64,000 nt of DNA, from assembly GCA_008828725.1 (NCBI GenBank), contig MEHQ01004197.1:69257-133256 (forward strand). Direction: 5' to 3'. Positions within the stretch are counted from its first letter, which is position 1. Every line of letters starts with the position of its first letter. Below, piece after piece: positions 1 through 9,205 of the stretch. A program made the position numbers and the translations under genes. The notes below the pieces were generated by a model. It was not told where the DNA came from, did not search any database, and saw nothing but the letters and a program-made list of their open reading frames with translations. This DNA comes from Saccharina japonica. Taxonomy: Eukaryota; Sar; Phaeophyceae; Laminariales; Laminariaceae.

Positions 1-915
1 AAAATAAAAAATAAAAATAAAAACGAAAAGCAGAACTAAAGAATAATCGAGCCTCATTGGTCAAACAGCAAAAAACAGCAGTAGAGATCCCGAAAACTCA
101 TTTTTTTTTTTTAGATATAAATAAAATGAGCATTGACCACTCAGGTGATCTTGGACCTATTCGTCTCTAACTTCGCTTTAGACCGGACTCGCACTCGGGA
201 CCCGTTTCGAAGGCCTCGCGTTGGCTTTCTCGCCCGCTCTTCTCGAGGGTCGCGCCCCTCAGCCTCCGCCCGTGACTTTCCGCCCGCGCGCACTCTCGAT
301 TCAAGCGCCGCCGCCGAGCGCAGCGACCTCGAAGTGCGCGGATCTTGCGGAGATACCTCGGCTCTACTGGCCGCTGAGAATGATATGCGTGGTGCTGTTG
401 CCGCTGAGAGAGATATTTGTGGTGCGAGTCTAAACTCAAAATATCTCGCCTCAATTAAAAACTCAAAGATCCACGGAGGAATGAAAACTCGGCTGATTTT
501 TTTTCGGGTGGATTCAGTACAATACGGTATTAATAGTAGCTTATTTTTCAGTGTAGAGATATTACTGCTGTGCCTGGCTGTAATACGTACAAGAACAAAC
601 AGCAGTACGTACGAGTAGTACCAGGTACGAGTACTGTATGTACGACGTAGCGAGCAGCTGGTGTGTATAGTATTGCTGAGTGCTGTTGTGTAGTACGTAC
701 TGCTGTACAGCAGTACTACTGTTGTAGTGTACAGTGCTAGATACGAGTCTGCTCAGACACACGAGAGTCAGAGAATAATTGAGATTTCCCCCCCGTTGCC
801 AGCTTTTAAATATCTCGACTTCGCATATCCATGCGCTTGCTCGGCTCGAAGTGTTTTTGCCGCACGTGCCAAAACTGAAACTGAGCCCGCCACCGGGACC
901 TCGACTGGTACATTT
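1..915. other. Unassigned sequence, no gene recognised
   Basis: The start is A-rich. A CpG-rich stretch at about 180-440 gives open frames on both strands, as GC-rich DNA does, and none resembles a known family. From about 590 to 750 the sequence is dense in GTAC-centred palindromes and CAGTA/TACTG strings, a texture that recurs across the window. A TACCAGGTA palindrome lies at 619. Confidence 0.4.
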
Positions 916-921
916 CTGACA

Positions 922-1317
922 GAGACTGAGAAATGAAGTTGCGAACTGAGTATTAGCAATTACAGCAGTAGCGTTTCCTTCTTTCTGCAATAACACCTGG
1001 CATTGCCTTGATTCTGCACGTAGTATGTGTCAGATGTCAAAACACGAGCGAGCGCCATCAGATTGTTGTTGTCGTAAATCTCACAAACTATCCTGAGGAC
1101 TGAGACTATCCAGGGAACACCGAACGCGACTGATTACATCTCTGAGACTGCCTGTTGAGACTGAGAAATGAGGTTGCGAACTGAATATTTCAGCACGCAG
1201 CAGTCCCTTCTTCCTGCAACCCTTGGCATTGCCTTGATTCTGCACGTGGGCGTCAGATATCTGCACGTGGGCGTCAGATATCGAAATACGAGCGAGCGCC
1301 ATCACTTTGTCGTATAA
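922..1317. repeat. Two-copy direct repeat, about 155 bp each
   Basis: The segment at 922-1075 recurs at 1157-1317. Both begin GAGACTGAGAAATGA and both run through TTGCCTTGATTCTGCACGT to CGAGCGAGCGCCATCA. The second copy carries an extra 21-bp tandem duplication at about 1244-1286 (TCTGCACGTGGGCGTCAGATA twice). The copies have diverged by many substitutions and small indels, so the duplication is not recent. No terminal inverted repeats or coding potential were recognised. Confidence 0.7.
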
Positions 1318-1705
1318 ATAAGGATGGTACCAAATAACTAATGTACCAGGTATATGTCCTATCCGAAGCATGGGTGCCGGCGAATGCCGTTACCCATGCG
1401 GAGCCCTTGTCCAAGGATTGCTTGTTTCTGTCTCAAGGCGGGATAATCATCATAATGTAGCAGTTGCAAACAAGGACATTATATGGAGAAGGGGTTGTCG
1501 TTCGATGCTTCCTCGGAAGTCAACGGGGAGGAAGCTGAAGGTGTAGGGCTAATTGAAGACACCTAGTTTTCGTAGTATCGGCGGTTGCAAATCACCGTTT
1601 TAGGTGTGGACTTATTGGGGCCTGGGTGAATGAAATATGTGAGATGTCATCATGTTGGCACAGCAGCAGTAATTTACACTAATAATAATATCGCTGCACA
1701 TTGTC
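1318..1705. other. Unassigned sequence
   Basis: Mixed-composition DNA with no frame or repeat I can name. It ends in CACATTGTCGGGGGGGG. The string CACATTGTCGG recurs at about 14757 and 37970, and its complement at 44648, 45197 and 45377, so the end of this stretch is probably an old repeat fragment. Confidence 0.35.
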
Positions 1706-1980
1706 GGGGGGGGTTAGGATTACGCTGGGCTAGGTAATTGGTCGATAATTTTTACCCCTATAGCTCGTAAGTAGGTGTTACCCTCACATTTGACATCGTC
1801 GAGGACACGGGTTCGAATCTCAATTCGAAAGTTTCTTTTACAGAAACGCTTGAGCGTGCGTCCCTAAAAAACACGTCTCCCTGATTCCCCAGCTATCGAA
1901 ACGAAGCGGGTAGGTCAACGTACGGCCGTATACGGTATCGACGTCCCAAAGATTCTGCCGTTCAGAGGGGGGGGGAGTGT
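1706..1980 (+). mobile_element. SINE-B copy (tRNA-derived)
   Basis: It has a leader resembling AGGATTACGCTGGGCTAGG, then a tRNA-like region with an A-box-like TATAGCTCGTAAGTAGG and a clear B box, GGGTTCGAATCTC (about 1809-1821). The unrelated body ends at CCGTTCAG followed by a run of nine Gs. SINEs of this type are transcribed by RNA polymerase III and moved by LINE enzymes. The leader upstream of the A box recurs at 1981, 7117, 38275 (reverse) and 44935 (reverse), which defines the family. The G-run at the 3' end is unusual, since SINE tails are normally A-rich. Confidence 0.6.
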
Positions 1981-2075
1981 TATAAGGATTACCCTGGGCT
2001 GGGTAGTTAATCGATATTTTACCCCTATAGCTCAGTAGGTAATACCCAATTATTAATATGGTGTACAATATCCCT
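1981..2075 (+). mobile_element. SINE-B head, second unit in tandem
   Basis: Directly after the G-run comes AGTGTTATAAGGATTACCC, then TTTTACCCCTATAGCTCAG, a very good A-box region (TAGCTCAGTAGG). No B box follows at the expected distance, so this copy is truncated or diverged after about 2060. The preceding SINE-B end, the G-run and this start occur in the same order at 7110-7130 and, inverted, at about 38255-38275. Confidence 0.55.
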
Positions 2076-2795
2076 ACCAGTAAGTCCAAAATATCGAACA
2101 ATGGATGGAAGACGAACAGAAGTGGCATACCCATAGATCCCCTTGTCCCCCATTGCGCGTGCTTGCATGGATTTGATGGGTCACTTAGACTTAGCGTTCT
2201 GTCCAATTTATCATTCGTAGCAACTTAGAGTGGAGCAAATGCAGACAAAAATAATCCAGTTTTTTCTCCCACACACGCATTCAAAACGCACGCTTCTCCC
2301 TACGCCGGCATGCCCGGCACCGTCTTCTTACGTCGCAGGTTGGCATACTGTAGTACAACTCGTACGTGCGCCGTGCTTGTCTTCGTGATTCGCGGCTGCT
2401 CCAAGTACGAGTATCGCAGCAGTGCGGTTGCTACTTTTAATCTTTGCTGAGATTGTACCGTTCATCCTCGCTCTGGTCGTACTCGTATCATATGATACGT
2501 ACGTCGCCTGTCACCGTGTGCGACGAAAGCACCACTGCTTTAGAAACGGACGGGGCCTCTGAAGGCCCCTAAACAACATCCCCTCCTCCTCTGCTCGTGT
2601 TCAAAGCCGTCCCGAACTCCTCCAACCTGCACATATCCGGAGATCACCGTAAGGATCTCCCATGCAAATATCACTCGTAGACCCCCCTGTCATAAGATAT
2701 CCGTTATCGTACAAACTGTGTCGTCGAACCTGGATGCTCCAACAACCTGGCGTCTCCTCGACATTACACAGACAAGAAAGGAAAGTGCCACAGGC
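2076..2795. other. Unassigned sequence
   Basis: No gene recognised. There are GTAC palindromes at about 2340-2500 and a short hairpin, GGGGCCTCTGAAGGCCCC, at about 2550. Both-strand open frames are short and overlapping. Confidence 0.35.
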
Positions 2796-2985
2796 TCAAG
2801 CAGAACCTGAGCCCGTACTCATACTCGTACGAGTATGTATATACGACGGGTATACGTAGTTGATACCTGGTTCGTACATACCAGACAACACATACGTACG
2901 AGTACATATGTCAAGTACTCGTATTCGTACGCATATACATACGACAGGGATACTTGGTTTATATACCAGGTACGTATCATACAAG
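2796..2985. repeat. GTAC-rich palindromic tract
   Basis: Interleaved copies of TACGAGTA, GTACGTA, TATACGAC and TACCAGGTA make short inverted and direct repeats. Open frames run through it on both strands because stop codons are avoided by the TAC/GTA phasing. I treat those frames as artefacts. Confidence 0.55.
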
Positions 2986-3444
2986 AAAAAAGTCGCAATT
3001 TTTCAAGTTTGACATTTTGACATATCGATCGACAAACCCAACGACTGCGTCATGGACTCTGAACGCGTCGCGCTGGTTAGGACCTCCGATCCACCTTAGT
3101 GTCCACACACCTCGGTCGATGATATGTGGAGGGCGCCGATCAGGCGTCTGGTGGAAACACATTTGGCTGATGATGAGTTCAAAACATAATACCAAAACTC
3201 TCCGATCGTAAGAAAGACAATTTTTGAAGGTTTTTGGACGAAGGCCGTCGGACGCCGCAAGCAACCGCTCGCCCCCTAGACTACGAATCGTAATGATACC
3301 TTCGAGGCCGCTATGCTTATTTGCTGGCCTTGCCCGGTACGAAGTTAGTTCGTCGTGGACTGAGTCTATATCGAGATCGAAGGCAACCGTTGCATGCAGA
3401 ATATATGTTCTATTTGTGGTTGATTTGAAAAAATTGGGCATCAA
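2977..3444 (-). CDS. Hypothetical open frame, 155 aa, unrecognised
   Basis: It is an uninterrupted frame in mixed-composition DNA, unlike most frames here, which lie in simple repeats. The translation has no transmembrane stretch, signal peptide or motif I recognise. Arg and Asp are frequent, with the segment IITIRSLGGERLLAASDG near the middle. No introns, promoter or neighbouring partner gene were seen. The flank at about 3430-3545 carries three spaced copies of GGGCATCA, so this may be a transposon remnant. It could equally be a chance frame, and I give it little weight as a gene. Confidence 0.2.
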   Translation of the reverse strand: MMPNFFKSTTNRTYILHATVAFDLDIDSVHDELTSYRARPANKHSGLEGIITIRSLGGERLLAASDGLRPKTFKNCLSYDRRVLVLCFELIISQMCFHQTPDRRPPHIIDRGVWTLRWIGGPNQRDAFRVHDAVVGFVDRYVKMSNLKNCDFFLV

Positions 3445-4669
3445 AGCAAACTGATTTTTTTTTTCCCATCAGCGCTACTCTAAGTTGCTATGATAAAGTG
3501 GGCATCAAAGATTACTTGATTAAAGTATTGTTTTTTGGGCATCAGACGAACTATATATAATAGATAGATACGATCGAGTACGTATCAGTGCAATATACAA
3601 CAGGCCAAACACAGATGATTCCAACATGCCTGTACTACGTACGCAGGAGTGTGTTTTGGGAGTATCGATGGTTGTTCGCACTGCAAGAGATGAGAGTACA
3701 TGGCGGTAAAGACAAGCAACATACTGTACTGCGAGTACTGGCAGAACGAGCAGTAGTATATAAACCCCGACTGCGAGCAGTGTCTTCAGTCCACAAACAT
3801 GCGAGATACTATTAATAGACGCCCTGTCAGTATGAACCGTAGTCAATTCCGATATATTTCGACTGCCGGCAGCACCGTGTATGCACATATATGTGTGTAT
3901 CGGGATATTATTAATAGACCGAAGACCGTATCACACGAGAATCAGGACATCAGTCACTCTTATTTTAAGTATGGGTAGCGTGTATAGAACCCCCTCAACT
4001 CTTGGCATTAAGTCTGACGTCCACTTTTCAGATACGCTGCTAACATTGTATCAGGTAGGTGTCACTCGACGTGGCGATCGGCGGCCGACCAGGCCGCCGG
4101 CGAAGCCCCTTGTAGTATGTACCTATTGGCTGAAAGGTTCCAGGTACACTTCTCTTTGTCTACTCAAGTTGTGCTTCACAAATGTTTGGCTTCAATGGTA
4201 CCTATAGATGCCTCAATTGAACCCTTTTCTGGCAAAACCGAAACACGGCAACCAGGGCCGCTGGGACCAGGTGACCCGAGGTGTCAAAATGAAAACACGA
4301 TCCATTTTAGAAATCGTGAGGAGGTAGCAGCAGTGGTGCAAGTATCTGTATTAATAGGGGCGTATCCAATTCGGGGAGAAACCAAAGGCAATACCTATCT
4401 ATGTATCGCACCTCACACGTAATGATACCACAGCGGCTTTAAAGATTCATTGTGTCGGGACTCGTTGTTCCTTGTTCGCGTGGGACGCCCAACAACAACG
4501 ACAGCTACGATTATGTACGTACGTACTCTCTGCTATCAAGTACTCTTATACACCACAGACCTTTCTTTTAGAAATCATGTTTAGGGCGCTGGGGGTGTAC
4601 TTTTACAGAGTACCGCACACTCAGTAAGAATCCAGTAAGAAGCTGAGTTGTTGGCGAGGTCAAGTTTTC
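3445..4669. other. Unassigned sequence
   Basis: No gene recognised. The motif GGGCATCA(A/G)A is repeated at about 3437, 3500 and 3537. The remainder is ordinary-looking DNA with TACGTAC palindromes near 4515. Confidence 0.3.
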
Positions 4670-5269
4670 TTACTTGGGAAATAGCCCCTTTTTGTAGGTG
4701 CAGCTCGATTCGTTTATAGGTAAACTTGAAGCCAAAACTAGGTGAAGCCCAACTTGAGTAGCCACAGAGAGGTCTGTACCTGGAATATTTAAGCCAGCAA
4801 TATGTACGATCGGGCGCCGGCCAATCAGAGGGAGGGTCAGGAAGCTTTTACCGAGTCCAATATTTAGTGTACCTATAAATGGATGCAAACGCGTAGGTAC
4901 ACCGTTTTTGGGATTTTTACCTGTTAAATTATATGGAAAATTTGAAAATTTGGAAGTAAAAGAACAAAATGCGCCATTTTGTTTTATTAGTCGTAACGCT
5001 GGAAATAAAATTAAGACAAAAGGTCCATTATTAATAGTAAGAACGGTCCTGAGCCCTGAGAACTGAGAAGGACATGTAAAGAGAATTGCAGCAACATGTA
5101 AATCAACATGTGAAATGTATTTACAGCAGAGTACTACTGTACACGTAGTCTGTATAATACGATCATCTATTATTTTTATTTTTTTTAAACAACAGCTAGC
5201 TGTGAGCTCGAGGATTTCGTCGAAGCTCATATTTGCTACGTAGCTGAGTGTAATACTTCGATCGCACAT
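4670..5269 (-). CDS. Hypothetical open frame, 199 aa, unrecognised
   Basis: This is the longest frame outside the obvious repeats in the first 14 kb. The translation is rich in Leu, Ile and Ser with hydrophobic stretches around residues 60-100 (for example GPFVLILFPALRLI). No conserved motif is visible. The first 25 or so codons overlap a short dispersed repeat (GTGAG..CGAGGATTTCGTCGAA) also found at 6025-6075, 44280-44320 and 49393-49430. The start is therefore repeat-derived and the frame may be fortuitous. An old organelle or transposon insertion is possible, but I cannot support either. Confidence 0.2.
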   Translation of the reverse strand: MCDRSITLSYVANMSFDEILELTASCCLKKIKIIDDRIIQTTCTVVLCCKYISHVDLHVAAILFTCPSQFSGLRTVLTINNGPFVLILFPALRLIKQNGAFCSFTSKFSNFPYNLTGKNPKNGVPTRLHPFIGTLNIGLGKSFLTLPLIGRRPIVHIAGLNIPGTDLSVATQVGLHLVLASSLPINESSCTYKKGLFPK

Positions 5270-5336
5270 ATATTTACGTTGTCGTACGGCGGTCTAGCCG
5301 TATACTGGTATTATTATTGGATGGTCTTTTCACTCG

Positions 5337-5640
5337 TTTTTTTTTTTTTTTTATATCACATTTATTATCTTCGCCTTAATTTTCTCTCTCCTTTACTCAG
5401 ATCCGGGGTCACAAAGTAGGCTCTTCTCCCTCCTCCCCCACTACGGTTTTGCCTTGCATTTTCATCGCGGTAAGACTTCATCAGCCCTTTCCTCGTCGAC
5501 TCGCATAGAATTGCGCCTATATGCTATATGCCCACGCTATTACAGTTGACTCCGTTTTTGTTTTTCGCAAATAAACTCAAGAGTCCGACCCATGTGATAT
5601 TCGAACCCCGGAAACCAACTCCTAGTAGCATGCGAGGATA
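5337..5640 (-). mobile_element. SINE-A copy (tRNA-derived), reverse orientation
   Basis: Read on the minus strand, a head with a B-box-like GGGGTTCGAATATC precedes a body containing the SINE-A core. The core motifs are CGACGAG, then GTAGTGGGGGAGGAGGGAG, then ACTTTGTGACCCCGGATCTG. The minus-strand 3' end is an A-tract, seen here as a poly-T at 5338-5352. The core matches copies at 7476, 11449, 20245, 22648, 26919, 29110, 41750 and 54327. Confidence 0.7.
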
Positions 5641-5711
5641 TCACTATTAATAGTATATATATACTACGTACTATATATCTTCATTAATAAAATTGAAAAA
5701 CAACAGCTACG

Positions 5712-5913
5712 TACGAGTATACAGAGTACCGGCCCGCTCATGAGAAACCAGAAATCGGGCTTAGGCTGACTTTCTTATTTGAGAAAGGGGTGTGTCCCAC
5801 ACTAACTTCAGTATAATAGCTGTCGACTTTCTTATTTCCCCCGTAATGTTTAGGCTGAGTTTCTTGTGGGGCACTTTCCTATGAGAGGGCCGGTACTACG
5901 AGTATACAGAGTA
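5712..5913. mobile_element. CCGGCCC-type MITE flanked by a 17-bp direct repeat
   Basis: The element (5729-5893) has inverted ends CCGGCCCGCTCATGAGAAAC and GGGCCGG, with internal CTTTCTTATTT(G/C) repeats. A related copy lies at 13616-13820 in the opposite orientation, sharing TAGGCTGACTTTCTTATTTG and GTGTGTCCCACACTAACTTC. On both sides stands TACGAGTATACAGAGTA (5712-5728 and 5897-5913). That is longer than any usual target duplication and may be a GTAC-tract slippage product or a recombination scar. Confidence 0.6.
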
Positions 5914-5925
5914 GTATTAGTGTAT

Positions 5926-6034
5926 TATTACGGAGGACCATAATAAACAGGACCAAATTTTGTGAGTAAAAAGAGTTAAATATATAGGTTTTTGTATGCA
6001 CCGTAGGTCTTATTTACTATGGTCCTCTGTAATA
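5926..6034. mobile_element. MITE-3 (GGACCATA family), 109 bp
   Basis: The 17-bp inverted ends are TATTACGGAGGACCATA and TATTACAGAGGACCATA. The interior has the shared block ATATAGGTTTTTGT followed by CGTAGGTC. Other copies are at 23660-24030 (interrupted), 31460-31578, 33144-33270 and 36787-36885. The element is too short to encode a protein and must have been moved in trans. Confidence 0.75.
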
Positions 6035-6090
6035 GTACGTAGCTGTGAGATCGAAGATTTCGTTGAAACTCACATCTTTGCAAGCTGATA

Positions 6091-6551
6091 TTATAGACCA
6101 GGGCATTAATTAGGTGTTGCGCTGTTGCGCTGGCGCAACATTTGGCCAAAAGAACGGTTTTACGCAACAGTCGCCGCGAGGCTAGTTGCGCGCAGCACAA
6201 CACGCGTTTTTGGGCGCGCAACATTTTCGCCGCAGGCGAAAAAAATCGTTGCGCGTTTTTTTCTCGCCGGAGTCGAGACATTTTTTTGGGGGTCTTTTTT
6301 TCTTGATAATTAGTCGTAATTGGACATCTTTTAGGCTTTTTAGGCGTACATTCGCCCATGGATCGCAATTTTTTCGCCTCCGGCGGCCCTCCGGGAGCCC
6401 TCCGGGAGTCCTCCGGGGGCACTGGGGGGGGGCGGGGGGCTTGCGTGCCTGCGGCGCGCAACACGCGCCACAGGCGCGCAACACTCCTTGAGTCGCCTGT
6501 TGCGCGCAGCGCAACAGACCCCGAACCACTAATTAATGCCCTGTTATAGAC
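6091..6551. mobile_element. hAT-type non-autonomous element with perfect 8-bp TSD
   Basis: The element spans 6099-6543 (445 bp). Its inverted ends are CAGGGCATTAATTAG, and it is flanked by TTATAGAC at 6091-6098 and 6544-6551. An 8-bp target duplication with ends starting CAGGG is the signature of the hAT superfamily. Both halves carry many GTTGCGC/GCGCAAC strings, like the subterminal transposase-binding repeats of hAT elements. The interior is GC-rich (CTCCGGGAG repeats near 6390-6415, a G-run at 6424). Open frames across it exist on both strands but do not resemble a transposase. The unmutated target duplication suggests a recent insertion. Confidence 0.85.
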
Positions 6552-6582
6552 CATCTACTTCGTATCTGTTATGAGGCTTACA

Positions 6583-7116
6583 CTTTTACCAGTAGCCCAA
6601 CGGGCTAACCCCTTAACACTTAACAAATGGCGTCGACGGCAGGACATGGGCTGTAGTGGTCATGAGTTCGAATCTCACGACCACCATGAAAACGCTTTTT
6701 GATAGGGCTGGGCACTGGCTGACTCAGTCAGTAGCGATGTATTCTGTCGTCAAAATCAATCAGTATACTGGATTGCAGCAGAAAATTCTCTCCCCTTTCT
6801 CCTCTCTCCTTCCGAAATGCGTTTGGTGGGTTTCTGTTATGGTATTGCTGGACACTAGGTCCCTCACATTTCCGTACTATAATATGGCGTGTTTCTTGGA
6901 CGTACACATGAGAAAAAACCTGCTGGCAAATATACTGGCCGGGTCAATCAGTAAAGTAGATTGGTACTGGCAGTAGATTACTACTGCCAGTACATACTGT
7001 GCCAGTGCCCACCCCTACTTTTTTAATAAAAGCGAATTGCCTCATGTCAAGAATCTGAAAACACTTCTGGATCACACGCGTCGACCCGTATATATATCCG
7101 GTCCGTTCCAGGGGGG
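6583..7116 (+). mobile_element. SINE-B copy, interrupted by a hAT-type MITE
   Basis: The head contains ACCAGTAGCCCAACGGGCTA (A-box region) and a clear B box, GAGTTCGAATCTC (about 6663-6675), followed by ACGACCACCATGAAAACGC. The body resumes at 7018 after the inserted element and ends CCGTTCCAG plus a run of Gs at about 7117. The same head and body order is uninterrupted at 40605-40930 and 43686-44011. Confidence 0.65.
6695..7025. mobile_element. hAT-type MITE inside SINE-B, 315 bp
   Basis: The element spans 6703-7017. Its ends are TAGGGCTGGGCACTGGC and, inverted, TAGGGGTGGGCACTGGCAC. The flanks are CTTTTTGA (6695-6702) and CTTTTTTA (7018-7025), an 8-bp target duplication with one difference. 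TAGGGNTGGGCA ends with 8-bp duplications are typical of hAT elements. It interrupts the SINE-B copy between its tRNA-like head and its body, so it is younger than that SINE. The open frame across it (from 6656) is fortuitous. Confidence 0.75.
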
Positions 7117-7215
7117 GGGAGTGTTATAAGAAGGCATAGATTGGGTAGGCAATCGGTTAACCTTTTACCTTTTACCAGAAGCCCAACGGACTAACCCCTC
7201 AACACATCGGGGCGA
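7117..7215 (+). mobile_element. SINE-B head, tandem second unit
   Basis: AGTGTTATAAGAAGGCATAG follows a G-run, then GATTGGGTAGGCAATCGGTT and ACCAGAAGCCCAACGGACTA. This is the leader plus A-box region of SINE-B. The B box is not found. It is the same body end / G-run / new start arrangement as at 1970-1990. Confidence 0.5.
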
Positions 7216-7241
7216 CCGATGTACTACTACATACAGTAGTA

Positions 7242-7423
7242 GTACAGGACACCTAATAAGAAACAGGCTAATTAATAAGAAAGTCAGGCTGAGATTAAGA
7301 GGAAAATTATAAATTCGGGAGTCGTTATCTTGAAATTCGTGTAAAAAACACCCTCTCTCAAATAAGAAATCCAGCCTGGACCAGAATTCCTGTTTCTTAT
7401 ATTATTAGTTAGGTGTCCTGTAC
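7242..7423. mobile_element. Palindromic-ended MITE, 182 bp
   Basis: The perfect inverted ends are GTACAGGACACCTAA. Just inside, AATAAGAAACAGG is mirrored by CCTGTTTCTTAT. Internal AATAAGAAAGTCAGGCTG relates it to the CCGGCCC-type MITE (5729, 13616). No coding potential. Confidence 0.7.
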
Positions 7424-7475
7424 TGTATTAATAATGTATTATAATATTATTAATAATAGTATTACAGAGTATGCC

Positions 7476-8300
7476 GGTCGTCGCGGTGGTCTAGAAGTTA
7501 ACCAATATTTCAGCTAATAAGTTAATTAAGGTTAAGGTCGAGGGTTCGAGTCTCCGTACCGAATTTTTTATTCTCAAATGACACCACCAACTAACTACTG
7601 CTGTGTCGAGGGCGCCCATATGTAGCGTGGGTAGGTACAATTCGACGAGAGTCGACGAGGGAAGAAAGTGCTGAAATCCTCTCGCGATATAGATCATACC
7701 AGATATATACCTTTTTTAGTAGAGAGGGAGAAAAGCCTACTTCGTGACCCCGGATCTGAGTTACAACTAGAAGAAGAGATGGGCACCGGACACCTGCAAA
7801 AAAAACGGTCAAACCGGTTTTTTGGAAACCCACAGGCGTTTGCAATTATTAGTCGGTTTTCAAAATAAAAAACGGTATTTAATTTTATTCTGTTTTGTTT
7901 TTGTCTATTCTATGGCACCAACGACTATACACGAAACCGAGCCTGCAGCATGATGAACAACGTGCACACAAACATCAAACATGACAGCATGATCACAGAG
8001 TAATTGGGCAAACAAGGTAACGAAGATAACCAGATACATTGATTGGGAGTACACAACAAGGTGCAAATCGAGGGAATATCGAAAAATCACCCGTGCGTGG
8101 TTGCCAATGATGTTTTGGAGGCTTTTTAGTACCACCTGCCAAATCAAAACCAGTTAAACCGTTTTTTTTGTATTTATTTGATAAAAACGCCTCCTATCCG
8201 GTTTTCGGTTTTTCGAATATGCCATCCGGTGCCCACCTCTTCTATATATGACTGAAGAGGGAGAGAGAAAAGAAGGGCGAAGACAAGGGTGCACAAAAAA
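7476..8300 (+). mobile_element. SINE-A copy split by an inserted element
   Basis: The head starts GGTCGTCGCGGTGGTCTAG (A box) and has a B box GGGTTCGAGTCTC at about 7543. The SINE-A body runs to GATCTGAGTTACAACTAG (about 7770). The body end resumes after 8242 as GAGGGAGAGAGAAAAG...GGGCGAAGAC followed by an A-tail at 8296-8305. The body core is the same as in the copy at 11449 but the head differs in its details. Confidence 0.75.
7773..8242. mobile_element. hAT-like MITE inside SINE-A, 470 bp
   Basis: The inverted ends are GAAGAGATGGGCACCGGA and, complemented at the right, GAAGAGGTGGGCACCGGA. The RTGGGCAC core matches the hAT-type ends at 6703. Subterminal AACCGGTTTT-like strings occur at both ends. 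It lies precisely within the conserved 3' body of SINE-A. I could not fix an 8-bp target duplication, so the superfamily is inferred from the ends only. Confidence 0.6.
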
Positions 8301-8654
8301 AAAAGTTATCGACACCACACACAACATATTATATGACATACACTACTACTACTGTGGTTATATTACAGCTGCTAAATTCTTATTATATAGATATGTACCA
8401 GGTACAGCACATCAATCAGTGTTTTTTTAATACACTGGGTATCAATTTTCCTTCATTTTGTAAAATTACCTTCCTGTTCTTGACAATTTTGATATTATAA
8501 AAGTACCTATTCTTTACAGTTTGGCGTCGTCGTTGGGTAATTAAACCTACCTGCTATATACCTGCTGCTGGTATTTAACCGGTACCTGGTATAAATAGGT
8601 ACGTGGGAAACCGCGGCGGACGAAAGCAGGAAGGATACCGAAGCTCCATCTGCC

Positions 8655-8893
8655 ATGAGTAGGGTGAGACGTTCACTGTCACTGTCACAAGCTGAAGAGA
8701 TTCGATTTTAATGGTTTAGGGGATTAGAGTTCCTCACGAGCTGACCGGACGAGAGATTGCCGGGTTCAACGTTGAGTAGGCGTTGATCCATTGCTGTCTA
8801 CCCCCCTATGCAGAACCACAGCAGTCGTATGGGAAAGCTAGCCGGATGAAGATCGAGAGATCCATCATGAACGCGCGTCTGAAGGGGTAAGGA
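8655..8893 (+). pseudogene. Possible transposase N-terminal remnant (helix-turn-helix)
   Basis: Short frames give MSRVRRSLSLSQAEEIRF and, in another frame just downstream, ELTGREIAGFNVE. The pattern resembles the N-terminal helix-turn-helix region of pogo/Tc1-type transposases (basic start, a first helix, then LT-REIA-xFNV). The frame is broken within the first 60 codons and no DDE catalytic region follows. The identical remnant in the second duplicate is at 9788-10026. The assignment is by eye and weak. Confidence 0.3.
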
Positions 8894-9018
8894 TTTTCAT
8901 TAATTCTGGCCTATAAGGATGGGGACCGAGATCTGCCATGCGCTTTTCGGCCGCATTAAGAAGAAGAAGAAAAAGATACGGCAGACAGGGTAGCAAGGTG
9001 TATACCAGACCGACTGCA

Positions 9019-9204
9019 GCAGGGGGGCCTATATAAGGCGGTCTCAATAAGGCGGTCGTTCGAGATAAGGCGGTCAAAATCGGCTTGACACGACAGAAGA
9101 TGCGAATAGGGCGGCAACCGCCCTATATAGCAACCGACCCTATATAAGGCGGTAACAACCCCATTCAGGGCAGCTACCGCCTTATTCAGGGAGGCTACCG
9201 CCCT
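9019..9204. mobile_element. GGCGGT MITE, cut by the N at 9205
   Basis: Multiple inverted copies of TATAAGGCGGT and ACCGCCCTAT. It begins after a G-run with CCTATATAAGGCGGT. Its complete counterpart is 10155-10340. Confidence 0.65.
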
Positions 9205-9205
9205 N

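Larger units (their letters stand above)
8323..9204. repeat. Direct duplication, copy 1 (882 bp), ends at an N
   Basis: It is near-identical to 9456-10337 with a constant offset of 1133. The differences I saw are at about 9040-9043 (TCTC against TTTT). Copy 1 stops at the single N at 9205, while copy 2 continues. It contains TACCAGGTA palindromes, the transposase-like remnant at 8655 and the GGCGGT MITE at 9019. Confidence 0.85.

Noticed and set aside
6182-6554. Overlapping Arg/Ala-rich frames of 100-190 aa on both strands
   Set aside because: They lie in the GC-rich hAT-type element; both strands are open and no transposase motif is present.
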